A stretch of 40,146 nt of DNA, taken from an uncultured Eubacteriales bacterium (GTDB lineage: Bacteria > Bacillota > Clostridia > Lachnospirales > Lachnospiraceae). Positions 33,271 through 40,146 of this stretch are shown here, piece after piece. Under the pieces are notes generated by a model, which was not told the origin of the DNA, did not search any database, and saw nothing but the letters and a program-made list of their open reading frames with translations. Both the position numbers and the translations under genes were made by a program. The DNA lies in contig ONLK01000009.1 of NCBI GenBank assembly GCA_900318615.1, positions 4,133-44,278 on the forward strand, read 5' to 3'. Numbering within the stretch: position 1 is the first letter of the stretch; each line of letters begins with the position of its first letter.

Positions 33271-34399
33271 CCTTTCCATTTTCAAAGTCACTCTTCTTCA
33301 TGCCGGCCGCTTCCCCGTCGCCTTCACCAGCCTTTACAAGCACCGGTTTTTCGTAGATATTCAGCTTCATATCCCTCCCCTTCTTTCTCAGCTCATCAAT
33401 ATGCGATGGAGCTTCCATATGGGGTGAGCGGGGATCGAGCAGCCAGGTCCGCACAAAGTGTGTATCACTTACCTGGTAGACCGGCGGGCGCCGCACGAAA
33501 TCAATCTTCAGTGCATGCGGATTGCGGGGCGCAAAAGCATCGCCGTGCACTTCGTGGAACAAATTGGGCGGTGTGCCTGCAATCGAATAAAGGTCCTGTC
33601 CTTTTACACCCAGCTGCGGCAGTGACGACAGCAGCGCCCAGGTGTACGGGTGGCGCGGATCGTAGAATACTTCGCTGCACGTTCCTTCCTCAACAAATTC
33701 TCCGGCATACATGACAGCAATGCGGTCCGCCACATTGGCGACCACACCCAGATCGTGTGTAATATAGATGGTCGTCAGATGATATTTTTCCTTCATCTGT
33801 TTCAGAATATTCAGTATCTGTGCCTGGATCGTAACGTCCAGTGCCGTCGTCGGCTCGTCACAGATCAGGATCTCCGGCCGGCAGGCAATGGCAATGGCAA
33901 TGACAACTCTCTGTCTCATGCCGCCTGAAAACTCATGCGGATACTGTTTATACCGGCGCTCCGGATTGGAGATGCCAACCTCCCGCAGGAGATTGCAGAC
34001 AACTTTTTTTGCCTCCTCACCGTGAACATTCTGGTGAAGCTCCACTGCCTCCCGGATCTGGTAGCCGATTGTCTTCAGGGGGTTGAGGGAAGTCATCGGG
34101 TCCTGCATGACCATGGCTATTTTCGTGCCGCGGATGCTTTTCCAGTCCTTTTCCGTTTTCAGCGCTGTCAGATCCTGGCCGTGATAATAAATATGTCCGC
34201 CGGCAATCCGCCCGTTTGGAGCGTTCAGCCCGATCAGCGTGTTCACGAACACTGATTTTCCGGAGCCTGATTCTCCGACGATCGCCAGGCTTTCGCCCGG
34301 ATAAATATCCAGGCTGACCGAGCGCAGGGCATGAAGCACCTGGCTTCGGAGCGTAAATTCAAAATCAAGATTCTGTACGGATAATAATGGTTCTGCCAT
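33263..34399 (-). CDS. oppD: Oligopeptide ABC transporter ATP-binding protein (OppD-type)
   Basis: Partner ATPase, 378 aa. Walker [12 protein letters not shown]-loop [10 protein letters not shown], signature SGGMRQR, Walker [13 protein letters not shown], switch histidine ITHDLG, and the conserved C-terminal [15 protein letters not shown] with GTPPNL. It carries an unusual ~60-residue polar tail after [13 protein letters not shown]. Lies 12 bases after oppC. Confidence 0.95.
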   Translation of the reverse strand: MAEPLLSVQNLDFEFTLRSQVLHALRSVSLDIYPGESLAIVGESGSGKSVFVNTLIGLNAPNGRIAGGHIYYHGQDLTALKTEKDWKSIRGTKIAMVMQDPMTSLNPLKTIGYQIREAVELHQNVHGEEAKKVVCNLLREVGISNPERRYKQYPHEFSGGMRQRVVIAIAIACRPEILICDEPTTALDVTIQAQILNILKQMKEKYHLTTIYITHDLGVVANVADRIAVMYAGEFVEEGTCSEVFYDPRHPYTWALLSSLPQLGVKGQDLYSIAGTPPNLFHEVHGDAFAPRNPHALKIDFVRRPPVYQVSDTHFVRTWLLDPRSPHMEAPSHIDELRKKGRDMKLNIYEKPVLVKAGEGDGEAAGMKKSDFENGKDE

Positions 34400-34411
34400 G
34401 TCGATCCTTCC

Positions 34412-35446
34412 TTATCTCAGATGGTTCTTCGGGTCGGCGGCGTCCGCGAAGGCGTTGCCGACAATGTACAGGGAGATCGTGATCGTTGCCAGAACAGCTA
34501 CCGGGAAGAGCAGCTGGTAGCGGAGCGTCGGCTCCGACATAACCAGTCGGCCCGCCTGGATCAGATTCCCCAGCGACGGTATATCCGTCGGAAGGCCGAT
34601 GCCAATGTAGGTGACGAAAACCTCATTGCCGATGGCCGCCGGAATAGCCAGCGCCATGCGAAGCGCAATGACGGAAACCAGGTACGGCAGCAGATTTTTG
34701 GTGACGATGCGGGAGGTCGGAACACCCAGGCACCGTGACGCCAGGTTATAATCACGGTCGCGGATGATCACTACCATATTCCGGATAAAGCGGGCCATGG
34801 ACAGCCATCCGGTCAGACACAGTGCGAAGATTATGGTTCCGATGCCTGGTTTCATGATGTAGGAAATCAGGATCAACACCAGCGTCTGCGGTATGTTATC
34901 AAATACATTGTAAAGTTCCGTGAAGAACGTATCGAGCTTTCGGACATACCCCCACAAAAGTCCGACCAGCGTACCGATGACGGCCTCAAAGCAGGCAACG
35001 GCAAAGCCGATTCCCAGGCTGGTTCTGGTGCCGGACCAGGTTCTCGCCCACAGGTCCTGGCCGATGGAGTTGGTGCCGAACCAGAACTCGCTGTCCGGCT
35101 GCCGGTTGATAATCTGAACTCCGTTTTCATCATTATAGATCGTTTTCGGAGATTTCTGGCTGGGAAGCAGCGGCTGCAGAAACGTAAAGGTCAGTACGGC
35201 AATAATCAGAATGAGGAAAAATACGGCTGCCTTATTCTGAAAGAATACCTTCAGCGTAGCCTTCCAGTACGAATAGTTGGAATATCCGCCGCGCTCCGCT
35301 TCCGCGCGGTCTGCATCCGCCTCCGTGAAAAGTTCCTCTCCGGAAAGGTCCTTATATTGCTCGAAGGGACTAAGTTTCCTTTCCAGATCACCGGTAATCT
35401 GGTTTTCCAGCTGTTTTTCCTTAAAATCACGATAAGAACTGCTCAT
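34412..35446 (-). CDS. oppC: Oligopeptide ABC transporter permease (OppC-type)
   Basis: Membrane subunit of 344 aa with a long cytosolic N-terminal region (~70 residues, SPFEQYKDLSGEELFTEADA), a first helix VFFLILIIAVLTFTFLQPLL, an extracytosolic FGTNSIGQDLWARTWSGTRTS segment typical of OppC/DppC, and the EAA loop LASRCLGVPTSRIVTKNLLP. About six helices. The ATG overlaps the oppB stop (ATGA, 35443-35446). Confidence 0.94.
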   Translation of the reverse strand: MSSSYRDFKEKQLENQITGDLERKLSPFEQYKDLSGEELFTEADADRAEAERGGYSNYSYWKATLKVFFQNKAAVFFLILIIAVLTFTFLQPLLPSQKSPKTIYNDENGVQIINRQPDSEFWFGTNSIGQDLWARTWSGTRTSLGIGFAVACFEAVIGTLVGLLWGYVRKLDTFFTELYNVFDNIPQTLVLILISYIMKPGIGTIIFALCLTGWLSMARFIRNMVVIIRDRDYNLASRCLGVPTSRIVTKNLLPYLVSVIALRMALAIPAAIGNEVFVTYIGIGLPTDIPSLGNLIQAGRLVMSEPTLRYQLLFPVAVLATITISLYIVGNAFADAADPKNHLR

Positions 35447-36399
35447 GATGATCTCGAACCCTCCTTTCTGGTCAGGCTGATCCTCGGATCAAGGAAAGCC
35501 ATCAGAAGATCGCCAAGAAGAAGTCCGAGAACGGAAAGAGCCGCATAGATAACAACCAGAGCCTCTACCAGCGTATTGTCCTGAATTTTTATAGCCTGCA
35601 CCAGCAGTCCGCCCATACCCGGGATAGAATACAGAGATTCCACATACAAAGAGCCCATCAGCGTGAACAGAATGGATTCCGGAAGATACTGAACCAGCGG
35701 TACCACCGCATTTCGGAAGATATGCACGGAATTTATTTTCTTCGAAGACACGCCCTTCACGCGCGCCAGCTTAATGTAGTCCTTATTCGACTCATCCACC
35801 ATGTACCGTCTCAGCCACATGGCGTAGTAAACCATGCTGCCGAGAGAAAGTGAGATAACCGGCAGGATCCAGGTACGCCAGTCACGCTTGTCGTACAGCA
35901 TGGAAACTCCGAACCATTCAGAGCCGTACAGCTGAATCAGAATATGGTACACGGCGGAAGGTACCGCCTGGACGATGACGATTAAAACCGTCCCGAATTT
36001 ATCCCAGAACTTCCATCGTCCCTTCGTTGACCGCGCCATGGCAATGCCCAGCGGGAAACCGATCAGAATCGCCAGCGCCAGCGCCAGCAGACCAAGTTCG
36101 ATTGAAACCGGTGCTTTCCTGGCGATGATTTTGGCAATCGGATAATTTTCTCTGTACTTATTCGATGTTCCCAGATCGCCGTGAAGCAGCTGATTTAAGT
36201 ACTTCCCAATCTGAACAATCGCCGGATCCTTCAGTCCGAGTGACTGCAGCTTCACATACTTCTGTGTTTCCGATACCTTGTCATAGTTGTTAAAATATCC
36301 CTCGACCGGCATCTGGCGAAGCAGCAGCACGACAATGGATATGACGATCACAAGCGTGATCAGTGAGTGGATAACTCGTTTGAGGATATATTTGACCAC
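35443..36399 (-). CDS. oppB: Oligopeptide ABC transporter permease (OppB-type)
   Basis: Membrane subunit, 318 aa from the GTG at 36399 (MVKYILKRVIHSLITLV), chosen because GGAGG lies 9 bases upstream and because family members begin right at this helix; the ATG at 36468 would add an atypical charged extension. The EAA loop is YIKLARVKGVSSKKINSVHI, with the OppB-typical YVESLYSIPGMGGL near the C-terminus. A strong hairpin stands between it and oppA. Confidence 0.93.
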   Translation of the reverse strand: MVKYILKRVIHSLITLVIVISIVVLLLRQMPVEGYFNNYDKVSETQKYVKLQSLGLKDPAIVQIGKYLNQLLHGDLGTSNKYRENYPIAKIIARKAPVSIELGLLALALAILIGFPLGIAMARSTKGRWKFWDKFGTVLIVIVQAVPSAVYHILIQLYGSEWFGVSMLYDKRDWRTWILPVISLSLGSMVYYAMWLRRYMVDESNKDYIKLARVKGVSSKKINSVHIFRNAVVPLVQYLPESILFTLMGSLYVESLYSIPGMGGLLVQAIKIQDNTLVEALVVIYAALSVLGLLLGDLLMAFLDPRISLTRKEGSRSS

Positions 36400-36473
36400 A
36401 ATAATCTTCCTCCGGACATGTCTGCGGGCGGAACCTCTCTGCCCATACCGCAGGTTTGCTAAATACACACGAA

Positions 36474-36505
36474 GCGCAGCGGACGGTTTTCACCGAGCGC
36501 TGCGC
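36474..36505 (-). other. Strong intercistronic hairpin between oppA and oppB
   Basis: GCGCAGCG-CT-CGGT-GAAA-ACCG-TC-CGCTGCGC: 12 paired bases with one small internal loop and a GAAA tetraloop, no T-run. Such hairpins behind binding-protein genes commonly protect the 3' end, raising oppA over the permeases. Confidence 0.8.
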
Positions 36506-36538
36506 CCTGGCACTGATAATGTTTTCAGGCAGTTTTGC

Positions 36539-38488
36539 TTATTCTGTTGCAGCTTCTGTTACGGTTTCCGCATCCGTTTCAGAAGCGATGGAAGCGCTTC
36601 TCTCTTTTTCCCACTGTGCAAGTGCATCACTGAACTCGTCCATACTCATGGAGTCGTCATGCAGCGTCTTGAATTTATATCTAAGGTTTGCTACGCCGTA
36701 CGGGGCATACTCTCCTTCCAATACACTGATCCTGGATGCTTCGAAACCGCCACCGTCGATAGAATACGGCACAATGATGGCATGGTCAAGAAGAATCTTC
36801 TCTGCTTCTGCGTAAGCTTCGTATCTTGCCGCTTCATCATCGTAGATTGCATCCGCTTTGGCAACCGCAGCGCTCCACTCCTGGTAGACTGCCTGCGTAC
36901 TCTCATCCTCGGATTTATCCCAGAAGCCGTAACCATTGTCTGGTTTGAACGGCTCGGTCCATGTCTGCGGATCGGCATAGTCAGCACCCCAGTTGCACTT
37001 CATGAAGGCATAGGCGCCGCTTCGGCGGACAGCGGACAGGAAACCTGTCTCCGGACCTGCCTGTACAATAATATCAATGTAATCGCTTCCCAGGAGCCCT
37101 TCCATCTGCTGCTCGATTACCTGGCATTCCTTATCCCAGTTGGTTGAAGACGGATTGTAAGGCATCAGCACCTTAACCGGGAACGTGCATCCTGCCTCTT
37201 CCAGCTCTTTTCTGGCTTTATCACGATATTCGACGGCTGCCTTCTCATCGAAAGAATCTCCTTCGGTGTAGGAAGCGAGCGGTTCATATTCGGTATAATC
37301 CTTGCCGGCGGCAGCTGTGAAGTTGGCCGGAGTTACCGTATTGTTCAGCAGGGCTTCCGGATGGTACGGATCCTTCACGGTCAGGGCTTTTACTCTGTCC
37401 ATCGCATACATCAGTGATTTGCGGAAGTCCTCATTATTCACCGCAATTTTCCAGTTCTCCGGCTCGTATTCTTTGTCGAATTCCGGATCGAAGTTGAACA
37501 TATAGAAATAGGAGAAGGAGGTATCTGCTCTTGTACTGTGAACTTCATCCTTCGTCGCGTCGTCATTCAGCCAGGAATCAAGCAGATCTGACGGAATGGA
37601 GGCTTCATCAATTTCTCCGTTCTTGTACATGGAAGCTTCCACGGTGGACGCATCCGCGTTATAAATCTGGTCGATCTCGGTCAGATGAACGTTGTCCTTA
37701 TCCCAGTAACTGTCGTTTCTGAGAAGAACGTGCTCTTCCTGCGGCTCGTAGGTGTCCAGAATGTAAGCACCGTTATACCACATGCTCTCGTTGTCGATGG
37801 CAAAGCTGTCGCCGTACTCATCCAGGCAGTCCTGGCATACCGGCATGTAGGAGGTATAGGAAACGATGGTCGGGAAGAAGGAGCACGGGCTGTCCAGCGT
37901 ATAAACCAGGGTATAGTCATCCGTCGCCTCTACGCCGATGCTCTCCGGAGCCACCTCATCAACCGGGGTCAGCTCATTTCCGTCCGCGTCGGTTTCTTCC
38001 TTGCCTCCGTCGGATGCGAGCATGTAGGCTGTGTAATCATAATAAGCCTGCGCATTGTGAACAATGGCGCCTGTATTATACATATACTGGTTATCGCAGT
38101 CGTGAGCGGCGTCATTGACATAGCGCGCTGCCGTTACCCAGTCGTTTGCGGTAACGTCCGCCATCTCATCGCCCTCGTTGTTAACCCATTTTACACCTTC
38201 GCGGATATGGAAGGTCCATACGGTCATATCATCGTTGGACTCCCAGCTTTCTGCCAGGCCCGGAGTAATGTTGCCGAACTGGTCGTAATCAACCAGACAG
38301 TCGATGGTATTGGCTGCAATCTTGTAATCGTTGGTTGTACTCGTAGTCAGATAATTAAGTGTTGTAACCTCGCTGTCATACAGTGTCCGGAACACCTGAT
38401 CATCGTCATCCGCCATCGCTGTTACAGACGGAAACGCTGACAGAACCATAGCGGCCGACAACAAACATGCTGCTGCTCTTTTTTTCAT
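36539..38488 (-). CDS. oppA: Peptide ABC transporter substrate-binding protein (OppA/DppA family, SBP_bac_5)
   Basis: Extracytosolic receptor, 649 aa from MKKRAAACLLSAAMVLSAFP (38488; AGGAG 6 bases upstream, longer frame rejected). Signal peptide ends around VTAMA before DDDDQ. The body shows family features: TLNYLTTSTTNDYKIAANTI, PGLAESWESNDDMTVWTFHI, REGVKWVNNEG and the peptide-pocket region. Odd: no lipobox cysteine follows the signal peptide (the only early cysteine, position 8, is too close to the N-terminus), though Gram-positive binding proteins are normally lipoproteins. The C-terminus is a T/E/A-rich tail (ASETDAETVTEAATE). Substrate probably oligo- or dipeptides. Confidence 0.92.
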   Translation of the reverse strand: MKKRAAACLLSAAMVLSAFPSVTAMADDDDQVFRTLYDSEVTTLNYLTTSTTNDYKIAANTIDCLVDYDQFGNITPGLAESWESNDDMTVWTFHIREGVKWVNNEGDEMADVTANDWVTAARYVNDAAHDCDNQYMYNTGAIVHNAQAYYDYTAYMLASDGGKEETDADGNELTPVDEVAPESIGVEATDDYTLVYTLDSPCSFFPTIVSYTSYMPVCQDCLDEYGDSFAIDNESMWYNGAYILDTYEPQEEHVLLRNDSYWDKDNVHLTEIDQIYNADASTVEASMYKNGEIDEASIPSDLLDSWLNDDATKDEVHSTRADTSFSYFYMFNFDPEFDKEYEPENWKIAVNNEDFRKSLMYAMDRVKALTVKDPYHPEALLNNTVTPANFTAAAGKDYTEYEPLASYTEGDSFDEKAAVEYRDKARKELEEAGCTFPVKVLMPYNPSSTNWDKECQVIEQQMEGLLGSDYIDIIVQAGPETGFLSAVRRSGAYAFMKCNWGADYADPQTWTEPFKPDNGYGFWDKSEDESTQAVYQEWSAAVAKADAIYDDEAARYEAYAEAEKILLDHAIIVPYSIDGGGFEASRISVLEGEYAPYGVANLRYKFKTLHDDSMSMDEFSDALAQWEKERSASIASETDAETVTEAATE

Positions 38489-38627
38489 TTCGTTCTCCTC
38501 TCCATCATTCTGAAACTCCTCCATGTCCGACAGGTACACGAAGATTTCCGGTTCCCCCGCTGGGCGGTCTGGAATTACTTCCCCTCCTCTTCTGCCATGG
38601 AAAGCGGAGGCAAATCCCATTAAAGCA

Positions 38628-38672
38628 AAAATCTCCAATACGATGCCCCCATCGGCAGGTATAGGAGATTTT
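38628..38672 (-). promoter_or_regulatory. Leader hairpin of the opp operon
   Basis: Outer stem AAAATCTCC/GGAGATTTT (38664-38672 with 38628-38636), an inner CGATG/CATCG helix and GGGG loop, then TTTTTG. It begins about 20 bases after the predicted transcript start, so it may act as an attenuator or as a 5' structural element. No known riboswitch recognised. Confidence 0.65.
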
Positions 38673-38694
38673 CGTTGTACTGTAAATCAAAGTT

Positions 38695-38723
38695 ATCTTA
38701 CAACAAATTTACCGTTTTTTCAA
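38695..38723 (-). promoter_or_regulatory. Promoter of the opp operon
   Basis: Minus-strand TTGAAA (-35, 38718-38723), 17-base spacer, TAAGAT (-10, 38695-38700). The leader to oppA is about 200 bases. Confidence 0.75.
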
Positions 38724-38745
38724 GACTTCTCTAAAATTTTTAGTT

Positions 38746-40146
38746 TTATAAGGTGGTATTTTCCAAAATCTTTTTCTCGGTGTCGAAATCACAGCCGGAG
38801 AGGCTTCCATCTTCGTATTCCGCTTCCCCACTCTGGTTGTCGTACGGGTCCGCGCGCAGATATTCCATAGGCGGATCAAAGGGCTGCTGAAAGGCGCGGT
38901 TGCTCGGCATACGCAGCGGATCCAGGTTGCCGAAATAGAAACGGCGTTTCGTTTCCGTGCTGTCACCGCCGTAGGAAGGATCGCATCCGATCCAGCCGTA
39001 CGGTTCCAGATAAATCTGGCACCAGTCGTGGCAGCCTCCGAAGTCTCCGCAGATTGAATTTCCAGACTGCCACCGGGCCGGAATCCCGGCGATCCGGCAC
39101 AGGTTGATCATGGCCAGCGAATACAGACCGCAGTCGCCATGGCGGTTCATCGTATAGTATTCTGCCTGGTCCTCGATCAGGAAATAAGGACTGACGTAGG
39201 AATAATGTGCCTGCGTGGTCAGATAATTGTAAAAGCTTTTTGCCTTTTCCATCGGTGTCCGGCATCCTTCGGAAAGCTGTGCGCAAAGCTGCCGGAGGAA
39301 CGCAGTGAAGCGGATGTGAGGATAATGTTCCTCAAGATCCTCCGGGACCGGATCATCTTCCTTCGGACGGTTCCGGTACATCAAAGACATGGTGCCCCCG
39401 TCTTTTTCCGACCAGAAATCATGGTAATAGCCGGTGCTCGTAAAGGAAAACTCTACAAAGAAGGGGTGATTTTCCTTCATATCCTCCTCAAAACAGATGG
39501 TTCGCTGCGGTGCAGCCGGATCCGACAGATGGTACGGAACCGGGGAAGCCGCCTCTATCTTAATATCACTTAACTGAGCGCACTGTGCCGGAACCGGCAG
39601 GTACACCTTGATTTTTCCGGGATGGAAAGCGCGGTCGCTGATGGTCATGGTCTCGCGGATGCGGAAATGATGAGAATCCACGCCATCCTTCATCATTTTC
39701 TGCCGCGATTTTTCGCAGTTGACGGCTCCGGCAGAAAGCGGAGCATTTCCTTTTTCATCGGCTTTCCCCAGAAGAAGTGCGGAACGTTTTGCAAGTTCTG
39801 CGTTATTCATCAGGTTGGAGACAACCCGGCCGGCAAAGCGCTCCTGTCCTTTTACATAAATCCAGTCAAGCTGTCCTTCATCCTGCCAGCGGCGCAGCTC
39901 TTCCCTTGTTACATCCGGCAGTATCTCCCGTACCCTGCCCTCAATCTCTTCAAATGTGTACGGATATTCCGCAGGCAGTCTCTCGAGAATTCGCTTTTCC
40001 AGACGAAGTCTTCTTTTCATGTACTCTGAAGTTTCCTTTGCCGCAATCGCCTGATCACACAGGCGGACAGCCCCTTCAAAATCGCCGCCGTACTTGCGTT
40101 TTACAATATCCTCCGGCAGCGGGCAGATCAATGTTTCCAGATCCTC
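38746..40146 (-). CDS. Transglutaminase-like domain protein (N-terminus off right edge)
   Basis: At least 466 codons; the frame is open to the edge, so the true start is probably outside the window (a TTG at 40131 exists but has no support). The N-terminal part is helical (DIVKRKYGGDFEGAVRLCDQ); the middle is a beta-rich region (IKVYLPVPAQCAQLSDIKIE); the C-terminal part is a transglutaminase-fold core with catalytic Cys in HGDCGLYSLAMINLCRIAGI, His in GGCHDWCQIYL and Asp in IGCDPSYGG. Such proteins are cysteine proteases or peptide-modifying enzymes; the substrate is unknown. No membrane segment visible. Upstream of opp but with its own transcript end, since the opp promoter lies between. 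Confidence 0.85.
   Translation of the reverse strand, partial: EDLETLICPLPEDIVKRKYGGDFEGAVRLCDQAIAAKETSEYMKRRLRLEKRILERLPAEYPYTFEEIEGRVREILPDVTREELRRWQDEGQLDWIYVKGQERFAGRVVSNLMNNAELAKRSALLLGKADEKGNAPLSAGAVNCEKSRQKMMKDGVDSHHFRIRETMTISDRAFHPGKIKVYLPVPAQCAQLSDIKIEAASPVPYHLSDPAAPQRTICFEEDMKENHPFFVEFSFTSTGYYHDFWSEKDGGTMSLMYRNRPKEDDPVPEDLEEHYPHIRFTAFLRQLCAQLSEGCRTPMEKAKSFYNYLTTQAHYSYVSPYFLIEDQAEYYTMNRHGDCGLYSLAMINLCRIAGIPARWQSGNSICGDFGGCHDWCQIYLEPYGWIGCDPSYGGDSTETKRRFYFGNLDPLRMPSNRAFQQPFDPPMEYLRADPYDNQSGEAEYEDGSLSGCDFDTEKKILENTTL

Noticed and set aside
32575-33714. 379-codon plus-strand frame
   Set aside because: Lies fully antisense to the clear oppF and oppD genes; long antisense frames are common here because of codon bias.

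Overview
The window looks like a chromosomal segment of an anaerobic member of the Clostridia, most likely a Lachnospiraceae-type gut bacterium. Evidence: a T-box-controlled tryptophan operon, an anaerobic (class III) ribonucleotide reductase, a Firmicutes-style type VII secretion locus (EssC, EsaB, WXG100, DUF4176), AGGAGG-like ribosome binding sites, and IMP synthesis split between a standalone AICAR transformylase and a PurO-type cyclohydrolase. The organism is inferred from gene content; no rRNA or tRNA gene is present.

Layout. (1) 1-1543: a SEC-C type methionine aminopeptidase, cut by the left edge, and an unrecognised membrane protein. (2) 1619-8936: a complete tryptophan operon on the minus strand, trpE-G-D-C-F-B-A, behind a strong promoter and a T-box leader whose specifier (TGG) and acceptor-binding bases both fit tRNA-Trp. 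The last gene, trpA, has lost its usual C-terminus and reads through its own terminator hairpin. (3) 9128-12073: a HAD phosphatase facing an EamA transporter and a class I aminotransferase. (4) 12.2-14.9 kb: a plus-strand HNH-nuclease-like protein with a very long low-complexity middle, behind a leader carrying paired palindromes. (5) 15.0-17.3 kb: a small unknown protein, PurO-type IMP cyclohydrolase and standalone AICAR transformylase, which together do the last two steps of purine synthesis.

(6) 17.4-29.0 kb: a type VII secretion locus read as one minus-strand series: EssC ATPase, LytTR response regulator, EsaB-like ubiquitin-fold protein, five different WXG100 proteins, a secreted/membrane vWA-FHA protein, a glycine-rich candidate effector and a DUF4176 protein followed by an odd repeat tail. 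No EsaA, EssA or EssB is visible. This is the most unusual system in the window. (7) 29.1-32.2 kb: nrdD-nrdG with a pair of NrdR-like boxes upstream of nrdD. (8) 32.2-38.7 kb: a five-gene Opp/Dpp-type peptide ABC transporter (A-B-C-D-F) with its own promoter and a leader hairpin; the binding protein lacks a lipobox. (9) 38.7-40.1 kb: a transglutaminase-like protein that runs off the right edge.

Nearly all genes are on the minus strand. Only the HAD phosphatase and the HNH protein are on the plus strand. No CRISPR array, insertion sequence, phage gene, rRNA or tRNA was recognised.
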